The notes below the pieces were generated by a model. That model was not told the DNA's origin. It worked only from the letters and a program-made list of their open reading frames with translations, and did no database searches. The translations under genes and the position numbers were made by a program. From positions 1 through 64,000 of the forward strand of contig NZ_JAGXCY010000020.1 in the NCBI RefSeq assembly GCF_018310695.1: 64,000 nucleotides of DNA, written 5' to 3'. The number at the start of each line of letters is the position of its first letter. Within the stretch, counting starts at the first letter, position 1. Positions 27,159-36,120 of the stretch are shown piece by piece. The DNA comes from Paenibacillus sp. Marseille-Q4541 (lineage in GTDB: Bacteria > Bacillota > Bacilli > Paenibacillales > Paenibacillaceae).

Positions 27159-27665
27159 TCATCTCAGTTTCTTCGTTAAATAAAGTGCCACATCATCATC
27201 AATGGTTACCTGATCTCCATTTGTTATATATCTTTCGCCGTTATGAATTCCCTTGCCATCAGGGACGTATCCACGATTTGCATACAATATTTGGGCGTTC
27301 CCATAATCCGTAAATAATCCAACTCCGATACCGGCAACATCAGAGCGTTCTTTAATAAGTTCCTCCGCTTTATCCATTAATTTCGAGCCAATCCCTTGAC
27401 GACGAAACTTGATTAACACGTTAAAATCATTAATTTCAGGAATCCCTTGTTCTTTAAAAGAAGGGTAATATGAATCCCATAGAACATTGACATATCCAGC
27501 AAAAGCACCATCAACTTCAGCAATGATCGATATCCGATCCCCGTTTCTCTGTTCATCCAAATATCGAACATATAGTTCAACTGGTTTTTGCCACCCTTGT
27601 TCTTTAAACGACTTCGAAATAACTTCAGCATCTCTTTCATTCAGCTCTCTCAAAATAATACCCAT
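27159..27665 (-). CDS. GNAT-family acetyltransferase
   Basis: A 168-residue GNAT protein. Motif A is VLIKFRRQGIGSKLMDKAEEL and the C-terminal portion IGVGLFTDYGNAQILYANRGYVPDG matches motif B with the usual aromatic/glycine turn. It probably acetylates a small molecule or antibiotic. The two small genes downstream appear to share its transcript. Confidence 0.9.
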   Translation of the reverse strand: MGIILRELNERDAEVISKSFKEQGWQKPVELYVRYLDEQRNGDRISIIAEVDGAFAGYVNVLWDSYYPSFKEQGIPEINDFNVLIKFRRQGIGSKLMDKAEELIKERSDVAGIGVGLFTDYGNAQILYANRGYVPDGKGIHNGERYITNGDQVTIDDDVALYLTKKLR

Positions 27666-27705
27666 CGCATGAATCTCCTACTTTCACAAAGTTTGATTTA
27701 CTAAT

Positions 27706-28200
27706 TTAGTTCCTTACTATACTGTGTTTAGTAAATTTCATCTCTTCAATCATACTTAATTCGGTTTTCAAACACTCCGGATAAATTTGCATGTCTTTCA
27801 ACTCTTCGAATGCAAACCACTTAAAAATCAATCTCCCGTTGTCCTCTATGCCTTTAAACTCACCTTTTTGATTAACAATCTCTTGGCCTTCGGGTAATCT
27901 AATAACATAGTAAAATCCGATCTCATGATACTTCTTTCCACTATAATCAAAAAAATCCTCGTTAACATAAACGAGTTTATTAATCTCTATACGCACACCG
28001 AGCTCCTCATAGAACTCCCTGATTAAGGTATCTTCTGTAGCTTCGTTGAATTCCACTCTACCACCCGGTAAATTCCAGAAATCATCATCAGCAGTGGTAT
28101 GTAAAAGAACCCTTCCCCTATCTACGGCAATTCCCGCCACTCTAAAATTAAACTTGATGTCATTCTTCTCAAAAGTAATATTGTTATTTTCGTAATTCAT
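27706..28200 (-). CDS. NUDIX hydrolase
   Basis: A 164-residue NUDIX protein with the canonical box GRVEFNEATEDTLIREFYEE plus LGV preceded by FWNLPG. The fold begins with FRVAGIAVDRGRVLLHTTAD. It resembles small-molecule NUDIX enzymes (MutT/ADP-ribose types). AAGGAGGAG precedes the ATG. A strong upstream terminator (28247-28283) lies between its start and the nearest good promoter, raising the possibility of attenuation. Confidence 0.92.
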   Translation of the reverse strand: MNYENNNITFEKNDIKFNFRVAGIAVDRGRVLLHTTADDDFWNLPGGRVEFNEATEDTLIREFYEELGVRIEINKLVYVNEDFFDYSGKKYHEIGFYYVIRLPEGQEIVNQKGEFKGIEDNGRLIFKWFAFEELKDMQIYPECLKTELSMIEEMKFTKHSIVRN

Positions 28201-28245
28201 TGTTTCTCCTCCTTATATAGTGAAGTTGGTTGTAATTTATAATGG

Positions 28246-28343
28246 GACAAAAACCCACCTCAGATAAACTTGGGTGGGTTTTTGTTATTTCATTTTTCCA
28301 ATTCTTTGGAAGAAAGGAGGATGACAATCCGAGATTTAATCTT
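28246..28343 (-). ncRNA. Candidate small RNA or attenuated leader
   Basis: On the minus strand TTGTAC (28378-28373), a 17-base spacer and TAAAAT (28355-28350) form a near-consensus sigma-A promoter. A transcript from about 28343 would run only about 98 bases before a perfect 12-bp hairpin (CAAAAACCCACC and GGTGGGTTTTTG, 28247-28283) with a T run. It contains CCTCCTTTC, complementary to ribosome binding sites. It may be an antisense-type small RNA or a leader of the NUDIX gene. Confidence 0.35.
28247..28283. terminator. Strong hairpin terminator
   Basis: Twelve paired bases (CAAAAACCCACC and GGTGGGTTTTTG) around a 13-base loop with A/T tracts on both sides. It stands 166 bases after the stop of the 28.4-29.4 kb membrane protein gene and may end it as well as the candidate small RNA. 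Confidence 0.9.
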
Positions 28344-28448
28344 AGTTACATTTTACCTTTATTTACAACTATGTACAATTGAATTTTCGTTTTGTTTCAG
28401 CGACTACTCTTTGTATTCTCCGGAAATCGCTTACACTAAAGTCTAATT

Positions 28449-29423
28449 CTATAACTGATACACCCAAATATAGATTGTCATTAAGCCAACTAGCAACATA
28501 CAAAAATTCACGCTCACAAATAAACAACGAAGCCATACCGGTTGATGAAGTTGATATAGTGCCTTAGGTTTTCCCTTGCCTTCAATCAAAAACATGATAA
28601 GTAACGTATGAATCACCCAATGACCCACAACCTCAGTAAAACCAAACACTGACGTGGTAAGCATAAATATTCCCGTTAGTATAAGCGCTGTAAATCTGTT
28701 CATAAACCCCAGGATAAGTACCCAGCCTAAAGCAAGTTCAATAAAAGCAGATATCAATACAAACTCGTCTACGGAAAATCCGAATGTGGGAAGGTTATAC
28801 TCATAAATAAGTGACTCGGAAAGCCATGGCATCACCATCTTTTCCATAGAAAGCCAAGCTAGTGATATACCTGTAATGGTGTACAGCGCAGTCAATGCCG
28901 ATGACCTTAATCGTGTGTTTACGACCAGTAAATAGTATACAATCCCCAAGTAGAAACAGTAGTCGAGTGAATGAAATAAACCGTATTGAAACACAGCATG
29001 TATATACAAAATAGCAATGGCTAATCCACTTAGAGGAAGGAGTCGTTTGTGTAATAAGCTTAAGATCGCGATGATGAGAATTCCGTACAACCACCAAGAA
29101 TCTAGGGCAAATGTAGGTGCTAAATACGAACCTGTGCAAAGTTGTAGCAACAAACCGGTTCCAATACCGATGCGAAAGATCGTCAATTGATAGCAGCTAA
29201 AGCGATTTAAGAAAATCAAAATTTTGCTCACCCATCTGTTTCGTTCGATTTGTTTGTTGATGATTGTAGCTGACAGCAGAACTAGTAAGGTGACTCCAAG
29301 CCACAACAAAAAACTAGGCGTAATGATGATTTTGATGGGATGTGACTTCCAGTTGCTATCATGTAAAAACCATTTAACATGTGCATATAAACGACCTGAT
29401 ATTGAATAGGAAAGCATTGTCAT
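28449..29423 (-). CDS. Polytopic membrane protein, DoxX/HTTM-like
   Basis: A 324-residue protein with about eight or nine hydrophobic segments. The second half (LISAFIELALGWVLILGFMN, VVGHWVIHTLLIMFLIEGKG) resembles DoxX/HTTM-type proteins, with polar residues within membrane helices. It has no signal peptide. Function is not assignable; relatives are linked with thiosulfate/quinone chemistry or vitamin K-type carboxylation. It is monocistronic, with AAGGAG before the ATG. Confidence 0.65.
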   Translation of the reverse strand: MTMLSYSISGRLYAHVKWFLHDSNWKSHPIKIIITPSFLLWLGVTLLVLLSATIINKQIERNRWVSKILIFLNRFSCYQLTIFRIGIGTGLLLQLCTGSYLAPTFALDSWWLYGILIIAILSLLHKRLLPLSGLAIAILYIHAVFQYGLFHSLDYCFYLGIVYYLLVVNTRLRSSALTALYTITGISLAWLSMEKMVMPWLSESLIYEYNLPTFGFSVDEFVLISAFIELALGWVLILGFMNRFTALILTGIFMLTTSVFGFTEVVGHWVIHTLLIMFLIEGKGKPKALYQLHQPVWLRCLFVSVNFCMLLVGLMTIYIWVYQL

Positions 29424-29749
29424 GTGAAACTCCTTTTACGAAATGGATTGAAATCACATAGAAGGACTTAACGAGGCGGAAGGTAAATACATCTTTAACA
29501 CGTTGTTATCTGAACTAAGTGTTTTTAAATACTGATCATCCCAAGATGATTACTGAAAAATAAACGCAAATTATTTCCATTTATTTTCCATTTTCTTATT
29601 GTAAAACATTATAACGTTATTTCCTATTAGATTTTCGTATTTCTCTATAAATTGCTTCAAAAGTCATATGTATAATGAGTCGCACTGCCTAACTCTAATG
29701 CGGTAAGGCAGTGCAGATGTGTATGGTTTTAATATTAACTCATCCGATT
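29424..29749. other. Intergenic region with a short hairpin
   Basis: A 326-base AT-rich gap. Apart from the promoter area of the membrane protein and the hairpin listed separately at 29682-29714, I see no gene or regulatory element in it. Confidence 0.5.
29682..29714. repeat. 33-bp hairpin containing GTTAGGC
   Basis: GCACTGCCT and AGGCAGTGC pair perfectly around AACTCTAATGCGGTA. On the minus strand it reads ...GAGTTAGGCAGTGC and has no T run after it, so it is a poor terminator although it lies 36 bases after the isochorismatase stop. It carries a GTTAGGC core like the 60.6 kb palindrome. Confidence 0.5.
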
Positions 29750-30403
29750 TCAGCCACCTAGTACACTTTCTAAATCTTGTATGAACTGATTCGTTGAACA
29801 GACTTTGACTCCAATGTTTTTGATCTCATCAATTCCTTTACTGTAAACCCCTGAAATAGCGTCTTCTACCATGACCACTTTAAAATCTCGCTCACTCGCT
29901 TCGTAAACGCTTGTTCTTGGACAATTCGGGAAATTGCACCCAGTGAAAATCAAGGTGTCTATATCCTTCTCTCTTAAAAATGTTTCTAGATTTGTTTTGT
30001 AAAACGCTCCCCATCTAGGTTTATATAAAGCCCATTCAGAACTCCCAATCGGTTGTATTGATCCTTGTAATAAATCTTCATAGTCTAATTCTTTCGCATT
30101 CGTTGGTTTAATTGCACTCACAAGATCCGCTCCTATTGATCCTGGACTAACAATTCCCACTCCAGATTCAATCACTTCTTTTCGGCACAAGTCTACATTC
30201 GATCCATCTTCTTTATAGATACGAATCACGTGAATAATTGGAATATGAATATTTCTACATACCTCCAAGATACTCTTCATCCGAGGAATTACCTCATTCG
30301 TTCCTTTGATTTCTGCTACAGCACCAGGCAAACTAAAGTCATTTTGTGTATCTATTGTGATGACAGCACACTTGGTGAGATTAGGTTTTGTATACTTATT
30401 CAT
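29750..30403 (-). CDS. Isochorismatase-fold cysteine hydrolase
   Basis: A 217-residue protein of the isochorismatase/nicotinamidase superfamily. The triad aspartate is in VITIDTQNDFSLPGA, the lysine in ALYKPRWGAFYKT, and the nucleophile cysteine in FTGCNFPNCPRTSVYEA. The N-F-P-N-C-P-R-T segment is typical of a nicotinamidase-like subgroup. It likely hydrolyses an amide or isochorismate-like substrate. Its ATG overlaps the stop of the upstream HD-domain gene (TTATTAATG), so the two are translationally coupled. Confidence 0.88.
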   Translation of the reverse strand: MNKYTKPNLTKCAVITIDTQNDFSLPGAVAEIKGTNEVIPRMKSILEVCRNIHIPIIHVIRIYKEDGSNVDLCRKEVIESGVGIVSPGSIGADLVSAIKPTNAKELDYEDLLQGSIQPIGSSEWALYKPRWGAFYKTNLETFLREKDIDTLIFTGCNFPNCPRTSVYEASERDFKVVMVEDAISGVYSKGIDEIKNIGVKVCSTNQFIQDLESVLGG

Positions 30404-31023
30404 TAATAAACCACCTTTATCAAATCTTCTCTCGCTTTAATTAGCCATGGATGAACAAGTTTTAATTTATCTCGTTGTTCCCAAATGTAATTGAGATATA
30501 TTAGAATTGCTTTGTCTATTTCTAAATTATTGACTCTCTCCCTCATTTCGATTAAATGGGGATGTTCTCCCGGTAGCTTCCAAGAAATTTTATCTGCTAC
30601 GAACAATATCTTTGCCGTCATACTTGCTTGGGCTCTATAAGTTGTATGGCTTTCAATAGCTAGTAAAATTTCTCTATCCGAGATCCCGAAAATATCTTTG
30701 GCCATAAACATGGAAAGCTTTTGATGCACACTTCTATTGTACTTATTCTCTTCTTCAAGAATCTCAATAGACAATTCCTTAGCCACATCAAGCATCGTTG
30801 ATACTGGAATTACGTTACTTATATCATGTAACAGAGAAGCACTGATTACTTGATTCGGATCGATTGTAAATAGATCTGCAATTCTATGAGCTTCTGCAGT
30901 AACATCCAGCGTATGTTCCAACGTTCTCAGATCCTCATTTATAGTAAAAAATAGTGAGATGTCTCTTTTCAAATCCCCAGATAAGCTAAAACCATTCGTA
31001 TATTGATCGAATTGTTTGTTCAT
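30403..31023 (-). CDS. YqeK-like HD-domain phosphohydrolase
   Basis: A 206-residue HD-domain protein. The fold begins LEHTLDVTAEAHRIADLF and has the motif SASLLHDISNVIP, matching YqeK-type symmetrical Ap4A hydrolases, with a later ESHTTYRAQASMTAKILFVADKIS (the H...D pair). It probably cleaves a dinucleoside polyphosphate or other nucleotide. ATG 31023 is preferred; the frame extends to 31104 only through the palindrome at 31.1 kb. Coupling to the nicotinamidase-like gene suggests a nucleotide/NAD-linked job. Confidence 0.85.
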   Translation of the reverse strand: MNKQFDQYTNGFSLSGDLKRDISLFFTINEDLRTLEHTLDVTAEAHRIADLFTIDPNQVISASLLHDISNVIPVSTMLDVAKELSIEILEEENKYNRSVHQKLSMFMAKDIFGISDREILLAIESHTTYRAQASMTAKILFVADKISWKLPGEHPHLIEMRERVNNLEIDKAILIYLNYIWEQRDKLKLVHPWLIKAREDLIKVVY

Positions 31024-31071
31024 GTTCTGTCCTGCCCCTCGTATTTTATTTTCTGTGAATGTTTCCACATC

Positions 31072-31110
31072 TACAACATGACCCCACCACAGTGGCAGGG
31101 TCATTGTAAC
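31072..31110. repeat. Imperfect palindrome between genes
   Basis: ATGACCC...CCA and TGG...GGGTCAT pair around CAG with matching CA/CA mismatches, and the arms extend to TACA/TGTA. No T tract follows on either strand. It lies between a disrupted gene's stop (31150) and the HD gene start. Confidence 0.5.
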
Positions 31111-31149
31111 GCTATTTACTTGAATGAGTAGAGTACGTATGGAAGAGCT

Positions 31150-31430
31150 TTAACGATGATTCCGGAACATATAATTAACGGATAAAAGTACCTTTCTTAA
31201 ACCAAACATAACAAAATAGATAATTGCTACATTAAAAGCATAATACATTAAACCCCTTGAAGAAACCATCTTATCCCGTCCGCCTCATCATGATACTGTG
31301 TATAAAATCTAAAGGGGAAACCATATGCTGTTCTGGAAGCACCGTCAGTAGAAAACGTCCCTGGAACAAAAAGGATAGAAAGTAAAGCGAGCCAGATCGA
31401 TAGACGTAAAATAAATACATGTATCCTCAT
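31150..31430 (-). pseudogene. Frameshifted small membrane protein
   Basis: The first frame gives a 60-residue N-terminal part (hydrophobic IWLALLSILFVPGTF, then PFRFYTQYHDEADGIRWFLQG). Immediately past the CCCC run at 31253-31256, the next frame continues GLMYYAFNVAIIYFVMFGLR and KVLLSVNYMFRNHR to a stop at 31150. Adding one base to the run would give a two-helix protein of about 93 residues. It is either a true pseudogene or a homopolymer error in the assembly. Confidence 0.7.
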
Positions 31431-31445
31431 TTATTTCTTCCCTCC

Positions 31446-31784
31446 TCATAACGACAATTCTGGTACTTCGATATATTCGGACACTCTTGATTTTAATATT
31501 TCTATTAACTCTTCATCCATAAATCGATAATCATCTGGGATATCAAGGCAGATTACTCTTTTGTTCATTAGATTGTATGAAAATTTATTTTTCAGCCTTC
31601 TTACATGTTTCTTCTCCATTGCAAAAATAAGATCAGACCAACCAATGAGTCCTTCTGTAACTTTAATTCTTGCTCCTTCTTCAGTTCCTGCTGATCTAAC
31701 GTCATATCCATTGTATCGTTCAAAAACTTTTTCAGCTGTTAAACTACGCCATTTATTACGGCTGCAGATAAAGAGTAATTTAAT
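31446..31784 (-). CDS. Low-molecular-weight protein tyrosine phosphatase-like, ATT start
   Basis: One open frame of 112 codons starts IKLLFICSRNKWRSLTAE and contains VRSAGTEEGARIKVTEG and WSDLIFAMEKKHVRRL, ending in ICLDIPDDYRFMDEELIEIL. The C-S-R-N-K-W-R-S loop occupies the place of the low-Mr phosphatase P-loop, and DIPDDY contains the usual aspartate region. There is no ATG, GTG or TTG at the proper place. AGGTGA lies six bases before ATT (31784-31782), exactly where homologues would have ATG. Translation may occur at a low level from ATT or the gene may be inactive. Confidence 0.75.
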   Translation of the reverse strand: MKLLFICSRNKWRSLTAEKVFERYNGYDVRSAGTEEGARIKVTEGLIGWSDLIFAMEKKHVRRLKNKFSYNLMNKRVICLDIPDDYRFMDEELIEILKSRVSEYIEVPELSL

Positions 31785-31845
31785 ATCTTGTCACCTGTTT
31801 CCTTATTTTTGTTTTCCGTTAACCCGAAGCATATTCCCGCTCGAT

Positions 31846-31929
31846 CTACGATATAATGCCTTCGTCCATTCCGATCTCTTCTTCTTTTTTGTTTTGACTA
31901 CTCATCTCAAATGCAATTACACGTCCCAT
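31846..31929 (-). CDS. 27-residue open reading frame upstream of the phosphatase
   Basis: MGRVIAFEMSSQNKKEEE... begins at ATG 31929 after TGAGGTG. It is short, has no recognisable family and ends 62 bases before the phosphatase start. It may be a truncated gene or leader peptide. Confidence 0.25.
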   Translation of the reverse strand: MGRVIAFEMSSQNKKEEEIGMDEGIIS

Positions 31930-32056
31930 ATGTAACACCTCATTTTTTCTAATGATTGTTAATTCTATTTACATTGCTTCTTCATTATTGCATAAACATC
32001 CTCTAGTCGAATCATCAAAATAGGTAAACTTCTTATTAAGTTGGTTCTATAAAATA

Positions 32057-32092
32057 AACAAAACCGCCTCCCCTAATGGAAGACGGTTTGTT
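32057..32092 (-). terminator. Terminator after gdhA
   Basis: On the minus strand AACAAACCGTCTTCC pairs with GGAGGCGGTTTTGTT around ATTAG, followed by TTATTTTAT. Confidence 0.8.
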
Positions 32093-32128
32093 ATTAGCAC
32101 CTATGAAGATGTAATTAATTTATCTCAA

Positions 32129-33556
<1,428 letters not shown>

Positions 33557-33740
33557 CTATTTGCATAAATCGCATAAAAGTTTGTAGTTAAATATACAGG
33601 AAACTAAATAAAAAAACGAGATGCTAACCTATAAAATCTTTTTTATGATGCTATTAAAATGTTCTATGGATCTATCACTGGATGTAAAGGATTATTTTTT
33701 AATAAATTGTTATCTATTCATAAAAAGGGTATGAATTCCA

Positions 33741-34706
33741 CTATTTTAATCTATCATTTGCATAAATAGCCGCACCGATCATTCCTGCTCTTCCGCCTAA
33801 CTGGGCTTCCTGAATCTTACAGGCCTCATTAGATAGCTTTAAAGCATGTTTCGCTGTGGTTTCTCGGACTATATGTAGTAATCGATCTCCGGCGGCAGAC
33901 ATGCCACCCCCTACAATAATTATTTCAGGATTAAATAAGTTGATTACATTGGATAGACCAAACCCTAGAATTCGCCCCGTTTCATGCATAACTTCAATCG
34001 CTACTTTATCTCCTAGATCGTAGGCATCAGAAATCATTTTAGCGGTCATTCGACTTGGATCTTGCCCAGTCCATTCTTGAATGATACTTTTTTGACCCGT
34101 ACTGAGTTTTTCAATCAGCGTGTTCACCATACCTACAGCAGAGACATATCTCCCTAAGCAGCCGGAGCTACCACATTTACAAGGACGCCCTTCTCTATAC
34201 ATATTCATGTGCCCCACTTCCCCCGCACTTGAGGTCTTCCCATACATAACCTTCCCATTACTGATGATTCCGGACCCAAGACCTGTTCCTAACGTTATTA
34301 ATACTAGATTGTCGTAACCAATTCCTGACCCATGTCGCCATTCCCCATAGAGATTTACACGTACATCATTATCTATAAAAGTAGGGAATTCAAAAAAACG
34401 ATTCATAATATTGACGACGTGGATGTTTTCCCAGTCAGGAAAATTAGGAGAAAAGATGGAAAGTCCTTCATCTGGATCAAGAAGACCCGGAATGCCCATC
34501 CCCATACATTTGATGTCAGCCAGAGATAAATGAGAGGTTGCTATTAGCTCCGTAATTATGTCTTTCATTTTATTCATTACATGGTTTGGACCCTTGACTG
34601 CTTCCGTGGGCACACTTGTTTCCGCCACCGTCTTATACTCATTATTAAATATAGCCGCTTTGATGTTAGTACCGCCTAGATCAATGCCTATCGTAAATTC
34701 GCTCAT
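33741..34706 (-). CDS. ROK-family sugar kinase (glucokinase-like)
   Basis: A 321-residue ROK kinase. The ATP site is IGIDLGGTNIKAAIF, the catalytic aspartate lies in FIDNDVRVNLYGEW, the substrate-binding E-x-G-H is GEVGHMNM, and the zinc motif is CKCGSSGCLGRYVS. It most likely phosphorylates glucose or another hexose. It lies downstream of the solute-binding/permease cluster on the same strand, separated by a phosphatase and an acetyltransferase, so feeding imported sugar into metabolism is plausible but unproven. ATG 34706 follows AGGAGAT. Confidence 0.92.
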   Translation of the reverse strand: MSEFTIGIDLGGTNIKAAIFNNEYKTVAETSVPTEAVKGPNHVMNKMKDIITELIATSHLSLADIKCMGMGIPGLLDPDEGLSIFSPNFPDWENIHVVNIMNRFFEFPTFIDNDVRVNLYGEWRHGSGIGYDNLVLITLGTGLGSGIISNGKVMYGKTSSAGEVGHMNMYREGRPCKCGSSGCLGRYVSAVGMVNTLIEKLSTGQKSIIQEWTGQDPSRMTAKMISDAYDLGDKVAIEVMHETGRILGFGLSNVINLFNPEIIIVGGGMSAAGDRLLHIVRETTAKHALKLSNEACKIQEAQLGGRAGMIGAAIYANDRLK

Positions 34707-34716
34707 ATAAAATCTC

Positions 34717-35226
34717 CTATTTCTTATTCTGAAACACTTGAATAGGTCCCTGCCACTTCTCATTGTTAACTATTGTCTCCGAGTATTCTCCGGCAGTGTA
34801 ATCATGAATAACCTTATTCCAAAATTTATTTGCAGGTAGATTTTTTGTTGTTTGCCGCACTTCCCAAGTTCCTTTAAATTTATTAAAAATGGTGTGAGCT
34901 GCTTGTTTGCCATAGCCTTTATTTCTAAATTTACGCATAATAAAAAAATCACTTATTACATTCGTCTCTTTCGCGGTGCTCACTTTCACAAAATCCCTTG
35001 GAACATTGGATATAACTAGCGCAAAACCTGCTATTTCACCACCAACTTTCAAGAAGTAAGGGTGTCGATAATGGTCAGTCCATTGATGATCTAAATATTT
35101 GTAAAGATAAACACCATGATCGTTCAATACATGTTCATCAAACTCACTTGAGTCATATCTATAGAACTGTATTAGATTATTAAGAATGACCTTATCTTCA
35201 TAAGGGATTTCAATGATTTCAAGCAT
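34717..35226 (-). CDS. GNAT-family acetyltransferase
   Basis: A 169-residue GNAT protein with N-terminal LIQFYRYDSSEFDEHVL, motif A SDFFIMRKFRNKGYGKQAAHTIF and motif B TKNLPANKFWNKVIHDY. It is the second member of the Y-D-x-S-E-F subgroup in this window (others at 24.9 and 58.4 kb). Acceptor unknown. AAGGAGAG precedes the ATG; the ROK gene begins 11 bases after its stop, so the two are probably cotranscribed. Confidence 0.88.
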   Translation of the reverse strand: MLEIIEIPYEDKVILNNLIQFYRYDSSEFDEHVLNDHGVYLYKYLDHQWTDHYRHPYFLKVGGEIAGFALVISNVPRDFVKVSTAKETNVISDFFIMRKFRNKGYGKQAAHTIFNKFKGTWEVRQTTKNLPANKFWNKVIHDYTAGEYSETIVNNEKWQGPIQVFQNKK

Positions 35227-35268
35227 CCTTATCTCTCCTTGTCCATGTTGGGAAAACCAACGCTATAC

Positions 35269-35880
35269 CTACAAATGATTTGTTAGATTCATTTCAGTAA
35301 TTTCCCATTTATTCGACGTCTTCTCAACCGTATGTACACTTGTATTATCGATCGGAAAGAAAGAGCATTTATTGGTCCATTCCTGACCGTTTAAAAGATA
35401 GTACAAGACATTAATGACACCGCCATGTGTTACTACTAACACATTTGTCTCTATTTCTTGGCTTTCAAGCTGAATACATAAATTCTCAAACGCTTTTCTA
35501 ACTCTGTTATGAAAATGGATTGGAGTTTCGCCTCCTGGAAAAGGAGTATCCATGTGAAGAGTATTAAAGTAAACACCCGGGTACTTTTCTTCGGCTTCTT
35601 TATTTGGCATCCCAGCTAGGATCCCGTTATTCATTTCTCTCCACTCTTCTGTGTACAGGGCCTCTAGTTTGAGAACTTGTTCAATTTCTCTTGTCGTTTC
35701 CACAGCACGTGCAAGATTGCTGCTCAGAATGGTATGAATGCCATATTGCTCAGGATGATGATATAAATACTTAGCAAGTTTCCTCGATTGAAGAATGCCT
35801 TGATCAATGAGTCCCCTGCCACTCCATCCTCCACGGAATCCCTCTTCATCTTCGCCGTGTCTAACGAAAAATATCTTCAT
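35269..35880 (-). CDS. Histidine phosphatase (phosphoglycerate mutase-like)
   Basis: A 203-residue member of the histidine phosphatase branch. Catalytic residues are in IFFVRHGEDEEG (the phosphorylated H), LSSNLARAVETTREI and LVVTHGGVINVLYY. It probably removes phosphate from a sugar or other metabolite. AGGAGGG precedes the ATG. It is followed on the same strand by the GNAT and ROK kinase genes with short gaps, suggesting an operon. Confidence 0.9.
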   Translation of the reverse strand: MKIFFVRHGEDEEGFRGGWSGRGLIDQGILQSRKLAKYLYHHPEQYGIHTILSSNLARAVETTREIEQVLKLEALYTEEWREMNNGILAGMPNKEAEEKYPGVYFNTLHMDTPFPGGETPIHFHNRVRKAFENLCIQLESQEIETNVLVVTHGGVINVLYYLLNGQEWTNKCSFFPIDNTSVHTVEKTSNKWEITEMNLTNHL

Positions 35881-36003
35881 TGCAATATTCCCTCCTGTAA
35901 CCTCACAATAATTTAAATTATTGTCACTCTATATAAGTAATTAATTGGAAAACATACAATAGTTTACAATGCATTTAGTAAATATGGAAGCGACAACATT
36001 ATA

Positions 36004-36036
36004 TTAATGAAAATAAAAACGACAGTCCCAAGGCAT
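36004..36036 (-). CDS. 10-codon open reading frame with a perfect ribosome binding site
   Basis: MPWDCRFYFH follows AGGAGG at an ideal distance and sits inside a weak GTCCC/GGGAC hairpin between the ABC cluster terminator and the phosphatase gene. It may be a leader peptide or chance. Confidence 0.15.
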   Translation of the reverse strand: MPWDCRFYFH

Positions 36037-36065
36037 TATAATTTCCTCCTAAGTAGGGACAAAAA

Positions 36066-36103
36066 GAAAGAACAGCATCCAAAAACCGATACTGTTCCTT
36101 TTA
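36066..36103 (-). terminator. Terminator after the solute-binding lipoprotein gene
   Basis: On the minus strand AAAGGAACAGTATC pairs with GGATGCTGTTCTTT and is followed by CTTTTTG, a clear end to the sugar-ABC operon. Confidence 0.85.
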
Positions 36104-36120
36104 AAAATTTTCCTTTGAGA

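Noticed and set aside
28321..28443. Plus-strand frame starting at AAAGGAGGATG
   Set aside because: The ATG touches the ribosome binding site with no spacing, and the 40-codon product shows no coding character; the minus-strand promoter reading fits better.
33700..33740. Hairpin ATTCATA/TATGAAT after the ROK kinase as a terminator
   Set aside because: The stem is entirely AT and short; it is too weak to list.
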